64,000 nucleotides of DNA from Sunxiuqinia sp965230765 (GTDB lineage: Bacteria; Bacteroidota; Bacteroidia; Bacteroidales; Prolixibacteraceae): positions 992,001 to 1,056,000 of the forward strand of contig CBDDLR010000002.1 in NCBI GenBank assembly GCA_965230765.1, read 5' to 3'. Under the pieces are notes generated by a model that was not told the DNA's origin, searched no databases, and saw nothing but the letters and a program-made list of their open reading frames with translations. Every line of letters starts with the position of its first letter. Within the stretch, counting starts at the first letter, position 1. Shown here piece after piece: positions 1-8,292 of this stretch. The translations under genes were made by a program, and so were the position numbers.

Positions 1-404
1 TAATCATTCTTTCCAATGCTTACCAATTTTTCATACTTATCTAACCTAACCTGGATCGACTTTAGCAAATCCTCATTATTGAAAGGCTTAACAATGTAAT
101 CGTCAACCCCAAGCTCCAGCCCAAATCGAATATCCTGAAGATCTGATTTTCCGGTGATAAAAATAAAAGGGATACGGTTCGTAATTGAACTGTCCCTCAA
201 AATATTATACACCTGATATCCATCAATGGGGCTCATTTTAATATCACACAAAATCAAATCGGGGCAGTATTCATAGGCTTTTTGAATCCCCTCAGCGCCG
301 GAATTGGCTACATCGGCCTCATAACCATTGGTAATTAGTACATTCCTGAGCGTTCTACTCAATCGGGAATCATCCTCTATGACCAATATTCGTTTACTTT
401 CCAT
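1..404 (-). CDS. Response regulator receiver protein (partial, runs off window)
   Basis: The frame opens with ATG at 404 on the minus strand and stays open to the window edge, so only about 134 N-terminal residues are visible. They form a CheY-like receiver domain. The acidic pair is at residues 11-12, the phosphoacceptor Asp54 lies in LILCDIKMSP, a Thr lies in FIFITGKSD, and the switch Lys is in the IVKPFN motif near residue 106. The start overlaps the stop of the upstream kinase gene by 11 bp, so the two are probably co-transcribed and translationally coupled as a cognate pair. The output domain lies outside the window, so it could be a DNA-binding regulator or a stand-alone receiver. The receiver assignment is firm; the target is unknown. 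Confidence 0.88.
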   Translation of the reverse strand, partial: MESKRILVIEDDSRLSRTLRNVLITNGYEADVANSGAEGIQKAYEYCPDLILCDIKMSPIDGYQVYNILRDSSITNRIPFIFITGKSDLQDIRFGLELGVDDYIVKPFNNEDLLKSIQVRLDKYEKLVSIGKND

Positions 405-1140
405 TGTTAGGAATAATTAATTTCACTTTTGTTCCTTCACCTATAATACTCTCAAAATCAATTTTACCCCCCAAACAATCCAAAGATTTTTTTGTAATCG
501 ACAATCCCAGGCCAGTTCCAGCAATCATTTTCACATTATTTCCCCTAAAAAAAGGTTCAATTACTAATTCAAGTTCTTCCGGAGGAATACCAATTCCTTT
601 ATCTTCAACTTTTATGAAAAGATTCTCACCGTTATAATCAACATCAACAAGAACATCTTCAGGAGAAAACTTTATCGCATTTGAAATAACATTGTAAAAT
701 ACCCTACGAAGAAGTTCCTTGTCTGTGGTAATTTTTGGTTCAGAGAAGTTGCAAGTTAGTTTTATTCGCTCCTCATCAAATTCAGAGAATGAGAGCTCTT
801 TAACTATGTTCTTACAATATTTCTCAAGATTAAACTTCTTCAAGTCTTTTTTAAGCTCCCCTTTGTTTGAAACATTTAAGAAATAAATGTCGTCCAAAAA
901 TCGGGACATTGATTTTATTGCTTCGCCGCACAACTCAAACGTTTCTTGACGCATTTCGTCATCCAACTCTTTGCAATCTTCCAACATTTGCAAATTAGAG
1001 CTGATAATAGATAATGGGGTTCTCAACTCATGCGAGATGGAGCTGATGATTTGCCTGCTGTTTTCTTCAGCAAAACCTTTAGGTACATTACATCCTTCTT
1101 TATCACAAACACCCGAAATATTTTCGACCATATGTATCAA
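394..1140 (-). CDS. Sensor histidine kinase lacking a sensor domain
   Basis: The protein has 248 residues and consists almost only of the kinase core. The H-box SISHELRTPLS has the phospho-acceptor His37. A HATPase_c domain follows with the N-box NVISNAIKFSP, the G1 box DKGIGIPPEE, an F-box EPFFRGN and the G2 box GTGLGLS. No signal peptide, membrane segment or PAS domain is present, so the kinase is probably cytosolic and takes its signal from a partner protein. The first 20 residues contain two cysteines (Cys12 and Cys17) with acidic and basic residues around them; their role is unknown. An alternative start is Met4. The gene ends inside the start of the response regulator, which points to a co-expressed pair. 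Confidence 0.88.
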   Translation of the reverse strand: MIHMVENISGVCDKEGCNVPKGFAEENSRQIISSISHELRTPLSIISSNLQMLEDCKELDDEMRQETFELCGEAIKSMSRFLDDIYFLNVSNKGELKKDLKKFNLEKYCKNIVKELSFSEFDEERIKLTCNFSEPKITTDKELLRRVFYNVISNAIKFSPEDVLVDVDYNGENLFIKVEDKGIGIPPEELELVIEPFFRGNNVKMIAGTGLGLSITKKSLDCLGGKIDFESIIGEGTKVKLIIPNNGK

Positions 1141-1400
1141 TTATCGCAATTTTGAGACTTCCAAGTTACAACCTATTATTCTTACAACATTAAAAAAACA
1201 GATACTTTTGTTCGAAATATCTATATTTTCTGATGAATTATAGGTTTTTCTGAATGAATCCATCTAAATTGATGAAATTTCAGAGTTTAAATATCCAGAT
1301 TATTTATAGAAATATCAAACTTAACCTTGGTGTTTTAAGAATTATTTTTAAACAACAAATTGTTGATTCAAACACATCTAAATAGTACAAAAGAGTGCAT
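1141..1400. other. AT-rich intergenic spacer
   Basis: This stretch lies upstream of the kinase gene and downstream of the exuT-like gene. It is very AT-rich and shows no credible reading frame. The kinase promoter must lie here, but no convincing pair of TTTG and TAnnTTTG boxes stands out. The terminator of the minus-strand uronate operon follows at 1406-1425. Confidence 0.5.
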
Positions 1401-1425
1401 AAAAAAACCCGCCAAATGACGGGTT
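1401..1425 (-). terminator. Rho-independent terminator of the exuT/eda/kdgK/uxaC operon
   Basis: On the minus strand a GC-rich stem AACCCG/CGGGTT (1406-1411 with 1420-1425) with an 8-nt loop is followed at once by a run of seven T residues. It lies about 20 bp past the stop of the transporter gene, as expected for the end of the minus-strand operon. Confidence 0.85.
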
Positions 1426-1446
1426 CTTTCGTGAAAAAAATTATTT

Positions 1447-2796
1447 CTATGAACGAACTATTTCATTAAGGTTTTCATCCAACGGTGTCATTTTCGGCAT
1501 TATAAGATGAACAATACCCAAAACAATTAAATAACAAGAACCCGCAATTAAGAATGCCCAAAAATAACCAGAACTACCAGCAGAATCTAAAATCCTTCCT
1601 AAAGCCTTATCGCTAACAATACCAGCAACAGCACCAATCATACCGCCAATTCCTGTTACAGATGCAACAGCTTTTCTAGGAAATACGTCGGAAACCAATG
1701 TGAAAATATTTGCTGACCATGCCTGGTGTCCAGCAGCCGCTATACCAATAAGAACAATAGCAATCCACTGATTTTGAGTAAATGCCACGTAGCAAACTGG
1801 CAGAACGAGTATTGCACACATAAACAGTGTCATTTTACGCGCTTTGTTAAGTGTCCAACCCTTGCTCATAAAATGCCCCGAAATCCATCCACCGGCAATA
1901 CTTCCACCATCGGCAAGTAAATACATAATTAAAAATGGAATTCCAATGTCTTTCAGGCTAATCCCAAATGTTGCATTTAAGTATTTCGCTCCCCAGAAAA
2001 GATAAAACCACCAAACTGCATCTGTTACTTTCGCTATGGAAAACGCCCAGGTTTGTCTTTTAGGAAGAACTTTTGCCCAAGCCACTTTTTCTTTTGATTC
2101 TGGTTCGGAATCACTATGAATGTAATCGAACTCAGCTTTTGATAGTTTCTTTGAATCTTCTGGTTTTCTATAGACTTTAATCCACAAAATAACCCAAATC
2201 GCACTTAAAACCCCTGTTATTAAAAAAGGATATTGCCATCCTGTTCCTTTAACAAAGCCAGGCTGAGTAACCTCTGTAACAATCCATCCTACGACAAAAG
2301 GAGCAGCTATGGCACCGATACTGGTGGCAGCATTAAACAAACCTGTAGCAAAAGCCCTTTCTTTCTTTGGGAACCATTCGGCCACTGTTTTCTGTGCTGC
2401 AGGAAAGTGGCCTGACTCACCAAAACCCAGTCCAAAACGAGCAATGGAAAATAACCCAACACTGGTAACTGTAATATTAAAAACACTAACTTCTTGTACC
2501 ACCAAAGCATGTAGCATTCCAAAACCACTCCAGATACCAATGGCAAGCATGTATCCTTTCTTCGTCCCAAGGTTATCAATTATACCACCCATGGTAAGCA
2601 TACCAAGAGCGTATGCGATTTTAAATGCAATCATAATATTTGCATAGTCATTATTTGACCATTCAAATAGATTTTCCAATGTAGGCGCCATAACACCTAT
2701 AATACTTCGGTCGAAATAGTTTATAGTTGTGGCATATACCAACATGGCCAGAATTTTGTACCTGTGGTTACCTACAGAACTTTTGGATTTTGTCAT
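1447..2796 (-). CDS. exuT: MFS hexuronate transporter, ExuT-like
   Basis: This 449-residue inner-membrane protein has the hydrophobic profile of a 12-helix major facilitator. The first helix region carries NYFDRSIIGV, and the cytoplasmic loop after helix 2 reads MGGIIDNLGTKKG, which resembles the anion:cation symporter (ACS) family that contains the E. coli hexuronate transporter ExuT. It sits last in a minus-strand operon with uxaC, kdgK and eda, so uptake of glucuronate or galacturonate by proton symport is the natural role. The exact substrate cannot be read from sequence; an oligo-uronate or aldonate importer is the alternative. A strong terminator follows the stop codon. Confidence 0.85.
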   Translation of the reverse strand: MTKSKSSVGNHRYKILAMLVYATTINYFDRSIIGVMAPTLENLFEWSNNDYANIMIAFKIAYALGMLTMGGIIDNLGTKKGYMLAIGIWSGFGMLHALVVQEVSVFNITVTSVGLFSIARFGLGFGESGHFPAAQKTVAEWFPKKERAFATGLFNAATSIGAIAAPFVVGWIVTEVTQPGFVKGTGWQYPFLITGVLSAIWVILWIKVYRKPEDSKKLSKAEFDYIHSDSEPESKEKVAWAKVLPKRQTWAFSIAKVTDAVWWFYLFWGAKYLNATFGISLKDIGIPFLIMYLLADGGSIAGGWISGHFMSKGWTLNKARKMTLFMCAILVLPVCYVAFTQNQWIAIVLIGIAAAGHQAWSANIFTLVSDVFPRKAVASVTGIGGMIGAVAGIVSDKALGRILDSAGSSGYFWAFLIAGSCYLIVLGIVHLIMPKMTPLDENLNEIVRS

Positions 2797-2817
2797 AATA
2801 TTCAGGATTAGTTATAA

Positions 2818-3492
2818 TTATTTATTCTTCAATTTATCTACAATTGAAAGTGCTTCTGCGCATATATCAGTTATGTATTGAAAATCCTTGTTTGCAAGAA
2901 CTTCTTTTGGGAAAAGTTGTGATCCCATTCCAACACAATGCACACCTGCATTGAACCATTTTGAAAGGTTTTCTTTGTCAGGCGACACACCACCAGTAGG
3001 CATAATACTTGCGTATGGCATTGGCCCTTTCACACCTTTCACAAAATCGGGGCCTCCAACCGATGAACCTGGGAATATTTTTACCACTTCGCAGCCTAGC
3101 TCATGAGCTTTGCCGATTTCAGTTACTGAACCACACCCAGGGCTCCAGGCTACTTTCCGCTTGTTGCAAACCCTGGCCATGCCCTCATCGATTAATGGGG
3201 AAACAATAAAGTTTGCACCCAAAGCAATGTACATTGCCGTTGTGCCTTCATCAATTATGGAGCCCACCCCCATAATCATCTCCGGGCATTCCTTAATTGT
3301 CCATTGGTTCAACTGGGCAAACACATCCGTTGCAAAATCACCGCGGTTCGTAAATTCAAATACACGGATACCGCCATCATAACAAGCTTTTACAACACTT
3401 TTACACAGCTCTAAATCCGAATGATAAAAAACCGGAACAATGCCTGTTTCTTTCATTTTTTGAGCAACTTCTATTCTTGAAAATCGTGCCAT
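2818..3492 (-). CDS. eda: KDPG/KHG aldolase
   Basis: The 224-residue protein is a class I aldolase that splits 2-keto-3-deoxy-6-phosphogluconate into pyruvate and glyceraldehyde-3-phosphate. The Schiff-base lysine is Lys138 in CEVVKIFPGS. Glu46 and Arg50 in VFEFTNRG match the catalytic Glu and phosphate-binding region of the family. The late motif IMPTGGVSPDKEN is the usual phosphate site. The length is normal for the family. It lies between the kdgK and exuT genes, completing the last step of uronate breakdown. Confidence 0.93.
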   Translation of the reverse strand: MARFSRIEVAQKMKETGIVPVFYHSDLELCKSVVKACYDGGIRVFEFTNRGDFATDVFAQLNQWTIKECPEMIMGVGSIIDEGTTAMYIALGANFIVSPLIDEGMARVCNKRKVAWSPGCGSVTEIGKAHELGCEVVKIFPGSSVGGPDFVKGVKGPMPYASIMPTGGVSPDKENLSKWFNAGVHCVGMGSQLFPKEVLANKDFQYITDICAEALSIVDKLKNK

Positions 3493-3561
3493 TTTATATT
3501 CTGTTATTGGTTTTTTCTAAATTTTAGATAATTGGTTAATCAGTTTTTGAGCAGGATTCTT

Positions 3562-4599
3562 TTACCTGGCTACACGTCCTGAAGCATCGCCGCCCATTAG
3601 TTTTCCTACCTCATCAACAGTTACCTGATTGAAATCACCATAAATGGTGTGTTTCAAACACGAAGCAGCCACTGCAAAATTTAATGCTTTTTGGTCATCT
3701 TCAGGATAGGTCAACAGGCCATAAACCAAACCACCCATAAAAGAATCACCTCCGCCTACACGGTCAACAATATGGGTAATTTGATATTGTGGCGATTCGA
3801 ACAAGGTCTCTCCGTTCCAAAGCACACCTGCCCAGCTATTGTGGTTCGCATTAATTGAACCCCGCAGCGTAGTGATCACCTTTTTTACCCTTGGGAATTT
3901 CTCCATAATTTGTTTTGAAACAGATTCGTAAGCAGCACCCTCAACATGCCCTGCTGTCACATCAACACCTTCCGGGTGAATACCCAATGCCATTGCCGCA
4001 TCTTCTTCGTTGCCCAATACCACATCAGTACCTGCAACCAGTGCTGGCATAACTTCACCGCATGACTTGCCATATTTCCACAGATTTTTGCGGTAGTTCA
4101 AATCACAACTTACCGTCACCCCTTTTTCATTGGCCTTTTGAATTGCCTCTAAGCAAGCATCGGCAGCTCCCTGAGAGATAGCAGGGGTAATACCTGTCCA
4201 GTGAAACCATTCGGCATTTTCAAAAACCTTGTCCCAATCAACCATACCAGGTTGTATCTCAGAAATGGCAGAGTGAGCGCGGTCATAAACCACTTTGCTA
4301 CCACGGCTAACAGCACCAGTTTCAAGAAAATAAATTCCCACACGGTCACCACCGTAAACAATATTTTCTGTATTGACACCATATTTTTTCAAATCCATTA
4401 CACACGAACGGGCAATGTCATTTTTCGGTAACCGGGTCACAAAATCAACAGGAATACCATAATTGGCCAGCGATACGGCCACATTAGCTTCCCCTCCGCC
4501 AAATGTGGCGTTGAAACTATTGGTTTGGTTGAACCTTAAATACCCAGGCGTTGCCAGGCGTAGCATGATCTCACCAAATGTTACTACTTTCTTTGTCAT
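3562..4599 (-). CDS. kdgK: 2-keto-3-deoxygluconate kinase, PfkB family
   Basis: The ATG at 4599 begins MTKKVVTFGEIMLRLATPG, the typical first strand of a ribokinase/PfkB sugar kinase. A longer open frame upstream to 4671 overlaps the end of uxaC and is unlikely to be translated. The product has 345 residues. The catalytic Asp285 lies in DRVGGGDSFMGG, the anion-hole and ATP signature. It should phosphorylate KDG at O6 in the cytosol to give KDPG for the adjacent aldolase. Substrate assignment rests on the neighbours (uxaC, eda); other PfkB kinases share these motifs. A second PfkB kinase lies in the plus arm of this locus. Confidence 0.88.
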   Translation of the reverse strand: MTKKVVTFGEIMLRLATPGYLRFNQTNSFNATFGGGEANVAVSLANYGIPVDFVTRLPKNDIARSCVMDLKKYGVNTENIVYGGDRVGIYFLETGAVSRGSKVVYDRAHSAISEIQPGMVDWDKVFENAEWFHWTGITPAISQGAADACLEAIQKANEKGVTVSCDLNYRKNLWKYGKSCGEVMPALVAGTDVVLGNEEDAAMALGIHPEGVDVTAGHVEGAAYESVSKQIMEKFPRVKKVITTLRGSINANHNSWAGVLWNGETLFESPQYQITHIVDRVGGGDSFMGGLVYGLLTYPEDDQKALNFAVAASCLKHTIYGDFNQVTVDEVGKLMGGDASGRVAR

Positions 4600-4628
4600 A
4601 TCGTTATTTTTTCGGTTTTTAAATTGTT

Positions 4629-6035
4629 TTACGACCCAAATTGAAAATACTCTTTCGCATTGTTGAAGCAAATATTTTCAACCATCTGCCCTAAAAGTTC
4701 CATATCAGCAGGTATTTCACCATTTTCGACATCGTTCCCTAATAAGTTGCACAATGTTCTCCTGAAATATTCATGTCTTGAATAGGAAAGAAAACTTCTG
4801 GAATCAGTTAACATACCAATAAACCTACTTAGCAAGCCCAAATTGGATAAGGCATTCATTTGTTTTTCCATTCCATCTTTCTGATCGAGGAACCACCAGC
4901 CTGATCCATATTGCATTTTCGCAGGAACTGATCCATCCTGGAAGTTTCCAATCATAGTTGCGTAAATCTCATTGTCAGCTGGATTAATATTGTAAAGAAT
5001 CGTTTTAGCCAGTTGGTTATTCGCATCTAACTGGTCTAAAAGTTTAGCTAATGGCTGTGCAATTGGAAAATCACCGATAGAGTCAAAACCAGTATCAGGA
5101 CCGAGCTTCCCAAACAAACGGGAACTATTATTTCGTATTACCCCAAAATGAAACTGCTGTGTCCATCCTTTTGCATGATCCATAATCCCAAACTCATACA
5201 ACATGCAAGAGCGGAATTTTAAAATTTCCAATTCTGTCAGTTCACTGCCCCCACGAACTTTGTCAAAAATCTGACTAATTTCTTCATCTGTATAATCTTC
5301 AGCATAAGCAGTCTCCAAACCATGATCGGACAAACGGCAGCCATTTTCGTGGAAAAACTGATGACGTTTTTCGATGGCAACCATAAATGCATCAAAACTA
5401 TCAATCTCAACATTTGCTGCATCTGCTAGCTGATCGACATACCCATTCCAAAATTCAGGGCGATCGACCATTGTAGCTTTATCAGGACGCCAAGCTGGTA
5501 AAACAGCAACTTCAAAACCATCCTCTTTTATAGCCTGATGATATTTCAATGTATCAATAGGGTCATCTGTTGTGCAAATGGTATGCACCTTTGCCATACG
5601 GATAATATTTCTGCAAGAATATTCAGGAGTATTCAGTTTAGCATTGCATTCATCCCAAATTTCTTTAGCAGTTTCCGGACTTAATAACTTTTCAATCCCG
5701 AAAAACTTTTTGAGTTCTAAGTGCGTCCACTGGTAAAGAGGATTTCTTAGTGTTTGCGGAACAGTTTCAGCCCACTTTTCAAACTTTTCCCAATCACTGG
5801 CATCGCCGGTACAGTAGCGCTCATCTATCCCATTGGTACGCATTGCACGCCATTTATAATGATCACCTGCCAACCAAATTTGTGTCAGGTTCTCAAACTG
5901 TTTGTCTTCGGCAATCTCCTGAGGGGGAATATGGCAGTGGTAATCGAAAATAGGCATTTTCACCGCATGCTCATGATACAGCCTTTGTGCTGTTTCCGTT
6001 TTCAGCAGAAAATCTTTATCCATGAATTTTTTCAT
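4629..6035 (-). CDS. uxaC: Glucuronate (uronate) isomerase
   Basis: The 468-residue protein matches UxaC along its length: FDYHCHIPPQEIAEDK near residue 30 has the metal-site histidines of the amidohydrolase fold, followed by LAGDHYKWRAMRTNGI and, towards the C-terminus, SRHEYFRRTLCNLLG. The enzyme interconverts D-glucuronate and D-fructuronate (or galacturonate and tagaturonate) in the cytosol. It is the first gene of the minus-strand operon uxaC-kdgK-eda-exuT and faces the divergent LacI-type regulator across a 300-bp region with two operator-like repeats. The start ATG at 6035 is followed by a lysine-rich N-terminus typical of the family. Confidence 0.95.
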   Translation of the reverse strand: MKKFMDKDFLLKTETAQRLYHEHAVKMPIFDYHCHIPPQEIAEDKQFENLTQIWLAGDHYKWRAMRTNGIDERYCTGDASDWEKFEKWAETVPQTLRNPLYQWTHLELKKFFGIEKLLSPETAKEIWDECNAKLNTPEYSCRNIIRMAKVHTICTTDDPIDTLKYHQAIKEDGFEVAVLPAWRPDKATMVDRPEFWNGYVDQLADAANVEIDSFDAFMVAIEKRHQFFHENGCRLSDHGLETAYAEDYTDEEISQIFDKVRGGSELTELEILKFRSCMLYEFGIMDHAKGWTQQFHFGVIRNNSSRLFGKLGPDTGFDSIGDFPIAQPLAKLLDQLDANNQLAKTILYNINPADNEIYATMIGNFQDGSVPAKMQYGSGWWFLDQKDGMEKQMNALSNLGLLSRFIGMLTDSRSFLSYSRHEYFRRTLCNLLGNDVENGEIPADMELLGQMVENICFNNAKEYFQFGS

Positions 6036-6083
6036 CGCTTATATTTATTTTAGGTTCAGACACTAACTTATTGTTACTTCTTG

Positions 6084-6095
6084 GAAGACGTCTTC
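6084..6095. promoter_or_regulatory. 12-bp palindrome upstream of uxaC
   Basis: GAAGACGTCTTC is a perfect palindrome with a central CG, about 50 bp before the uxaC start and within its leader. CG-centred palindromes are typical of LacI-family operators, but this sequence differs from the two 20-mers further upstream, so a role is speculative. Confidence 0.3.
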
Positions 6096-6162
6096 TTACT
6101 TCATACAATAACGACCTCCCTGCTACCCGTAAATTCTTTTGATTCTGTGACCGTTGCGCCTT

Positions 6163-6182
6163 CCGTGTTCGCACACGAAATT
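6163..6182. promoter_or_regulatory. LacI-type operator-like repeat, copy 1 (uxaC side)
   Basis: CCGTGTTCGCACACGAAATT occurs here and again at 6255-6274, identical over 20 bp. Its core TGTTCGCACA is a near-palindrome with a central CG step, the form bound by LacI-family dimers. On the minus strand the site overlaps TAATTTCG, one base off the TAnnTTTG -7 box, so binding here would block transcription of uxaC. The divergent LacI-type gene is the obvious binding partner. Confidence 0.72.
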
Positions 6183-6246
6183 AGATGTTATTATTTACCT
6201 GCGCAATAAAACCAGAACTAATTTTCTCAAAAAATGTTATAAAATA

Positions 6247-6254
6247 TATTTTTG
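6247..6254 (+). promoter_or_regulatory. -7 promoter box for the LacI-type gene
   Basis: TATTTTTG fits the Bacteroidota -7 consensus TAnnTTTG and ends directly before operator copy 2. No clear TTTG -33 box is seen at the right distance (TTTC near 6224 is closest). It would start a leader of about 70-80 nt ahead of the regulator gene and the uronate operon. Confidence 0.55.
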
Positions 6255-6274
6255 CCGTGTTCGCACACGAAATT
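6255..6274. promoter_or_regulatory. LacI-type operator-like repeat, copy 2 (regulator side)
   Basis: This is an exact second copy of the 20-mer at 6163-6182, 92 bp away. It starts immediately after the TATTTTTG box and so would cover the transcription start. Two copies in the divergent region suggest that one repressor controls both arms, possibly with DNA looping. Confidence 0.75.
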
Positions 6275-6331
6275 GTTCATTTTTTTGTAGTTTTGTTTTA
6301 CTCAATATTCTATTAACCACTAATACAAGGC

Positions 6332-7408
6332 ATTATCAAACCGTTAAAAAGAATACGAATAAAGGACATCGCCAAGAAAGCAAATGTTTCCATAGGAACA
6401 GTTGACAGGGTAATCCATAATCGCGGAGAAGTAGCACCTGCCACCAAAGAACTTATTTTAAAGATTATTGAAGAAATGGATTATCAGCCAAATATACTGG
6501 CAAGTACCTTAGCTTCAAAAAAAATATATCGATTTGCTACATTTTTACCTGAACCAATAAGCGAAGAATCATACTGGAACAAACCTTTTAATGGTATAAA
6601 AAGAGCATTTCAGGAAATACAGGAATATGGCATACGCATTGACAATTATCAATTTAAGCAATCAGATCCATCATCTTTCAAACTTGTTTCTTCTAAAATA
6701 ATGGAGAAAAAGCCAGATGGAGTTGTGCTTGCACCCTTCTTCTCCCGCGAGTCCAAAAAATTCATCAAAGAGCTCAATGAACAAGAAATACCATTTGTGT
6801 TTATTGATTCAAACCTTAAAGATTGTAAGAAAATAAGCTACATCGGTCAAAACTCTTTTCAGAGTGGCGCACTCGCTGCAAAGCTCCTCGATTTTTCAAC
6901 ACTGGGTGAAGCAACTATTCTTGTGATTCATTTTGCTAAGGAAATGGACAATCAGAACCATCTTGTACAGCGTGAGGTTGGTTTTTATGACTATTTCAAA
7001 GCAAACGATCAAAACAAACAAAAAAAACTTATTACTATTGAAATAACTAATCCTACAGATACAGAAAGCTGGCACAAAAAAATGGACAGCATACTTGAGA
7101 AAAGCCCAAATTTGAAAGGCATATTCGTGACCAACTCACAAGTATATCGTATAGCTGAATATATTGAAAAGAAAAAACTGGAGGGAATCCGCCTAATCGG
7201 TCATGACCTGATAAACACAAACATAAAGCATGTGAAAAATGGAACAGTTGATTTTGTCATTTGCCAGAAGCCTGAAGAGCAAGGCTATAATGCAATCAAG
7301 ACATTATTCGAGCACATTATTTTAAAGAAGGAAATTCCATCTGAAAAATTCACTTCAATAGATATTGTAACCAAAGAGAACATTGATTTTTACAAAGAAT
7401 TTAATTAA
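6332..7408 (+). CDS. LacI-family transcriptional regulator with a non-ATG start
   Basis: The first ATG in frame is at 6476, but the conserved DNA-binding domain lies upstream of it. From 6344 the frame reads LKRIRIKDIAKKANVSIG and continues through TVDRVIHNRGEV, a classic LacI helix-turn-helix with hinge. No ATG, GTG or TTG exists between the in-frame stop at 6314 and 6476. The start is therefore ATT (6332), ATC (6335) or the TTA at 6344 that aligns with the usual Met of this family; the coordinate given is the ATT. The remaining 310 residues form a periplasmic-binding-protein-like sensor domain that would bind a uronate or aldonate. It probably represses both arms through the two 20-mers. 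Confidence 0.85.
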   Translation: MIKPLKRIRIKDIAKKANVSIGTVDRVIHNRGEVAPATKELILKIIEEMDYQPNILASTLASKKIYRFATFLPEPISEESYWNKPFNGIKRAFQEIQEYGIRIDNYQFKQSDPSSFKLVSSKIMEKKPDGVVLAPFFSRESKKFIKELNEQEIPFVFIDSNLKDCKKISYIGQNSFQSGALAAKLLDFSTLGEATILVIHFAKEMDNQNHLVQREVGFYDYFKANDQNKQKKLITIEITNPTDTESWHKKMDSILEKSPNLKGIFVTNSQVYRIAEYIEKKKLEGIRLIGHDLINTNIKHVKNGTVDFVICQKPEEQGYNAIKTLFEHIILKKEIPSEKFTSIDIVTKENIDFYKEFN

Positions 7409-7414
7409 GAAAAT

Positions 7415-8266
7415 ATGAAACCTATTAGTTTTGAAGACCTTAAAGATAAAGTTTGTGTGATTACCGGGGGTGCCGGAGTTATCGGTATCGAAATGGTAAA
7501 AGCACTAGCATCTGTTGGAACCAAGATTGCGATAGCTGACATTAACAAAGAAACCGCTGAAAGTGTAGCCAAACAAATTTCCGATGAAACAGGGGCATTT
7601 GTAATCGGTGTTGAAGCGAATGTGCTCGACAAAGCGTCATTGGAAGCTGCAAAAGAACAAATAAACAGCAAGCTGGGTGAAATTGACATGCTTATAAACG
7701 GTGCAGGCGGAAACCACCCAACTGCAACTACTAAAGTTGAGCAAATGGATGAAAGTAGCCTTGATTCGTTGGAGGATACTTTCTATGGGCTTGAAATGGA
7801 TGGCTTTGACAAGGTGTTTGCACTGAATTTTAAAGGCACATTATTGCCAACCATGGTTTTCACAAAAGACATGTTGAAAAAGAAATCCGGAGTGGTGCTG
7901 AACGTTTCGAGTATGAACTCATACAAACCACTTACCAAAATCCCTGCCTATTCTGCAGCAAAGGCATCGATCAACAATTTTACAGAGTGGCTTTCTGTTC
8001 ACCTGGCAAAAGTTGGCATTCGGGTAAACGCCATTGCTCCTGGTTTTTTTATCACAAACCAAAACCGTTTTTTGGTGATGGACGAAAAAACAGGGAACTT
8101 CTCCCCTCGTGGGCAGAAAATTGTTGACAATACGCCAATGGGGAAATTTGGTGAACCGCAGGACCTTCAGGGAGCTACTATGTTTTTGCTTTCTGACATT
8201 TCGAGTTTTATTACAGGAATTGTGATTCCCGTAGATGGTGGCTACAATGCATTTGGAGGAGTATAA
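7415..8266 (+). CDS. SDR-family D-mannonate oxidoreductase (fructuronate reductase)
   Basis: The 283-residue protein is a classical short-chain dehydrogenase. The nucleotide-binding glycine motif TGGAGVIG is at residues 17-24, the NGAGG motif near 95-99, Ser166, and Tyr179-x-x-x-Lys183 in AYSAAK form the catalytic triad. It follows the regulator by 6 bp and precedes uxuA, so reduction of D-fructuronate to D-mannonate is the expected reaction, taking the place of the unrelated UxuB of enterobacteria. In other Bacteroidota an SDR sits in the same position beside uxuA. The substrate is inferred from context; the fold and catalytic residues are seen directly. Confidence 0.85.
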   Translation: MKPISFEDLKDKVCVITGGAGVIGIEMVKALASVGTKIAIADINKETAESVAKQISDETGAFVIGVEANVLDKASLEAAKEQINSKLGEIDMLINGAGGNHPTATTKVEQMDESSLDSLEDTFYGLEMDGFDKVFALNFKGTLLPTMVFTKDMLKKKSGVVLNVSSMNSYKPLTKIPAYSAAKASINNFTEWLSVHLAKVGIRVNAIAPGFFITNQNRFLVMDEKTGNFSPRGQKIVDNTPMGKFGEPQDLQGATMFLLSDISSFITGIVIPVDGGYNAFGGV

Positions 8267-8292
8267 AAAATAACCATAAAAAAAATCAAATT

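Noticed and set aside
2307..2579. Open frames opposite or within exuT, eda, uxaC, rho and sulfatase genes
   Set aside because: They lack homology features, overlap strongly supported genes over their full length and are frame shadows.
4600..4671. N-terminal extension of kdgK upstream of the ATG at 4599
   Set aside because: It overlaps the end of uxaC and adds residues before the conserved first strand VVTFGEIMLRL.
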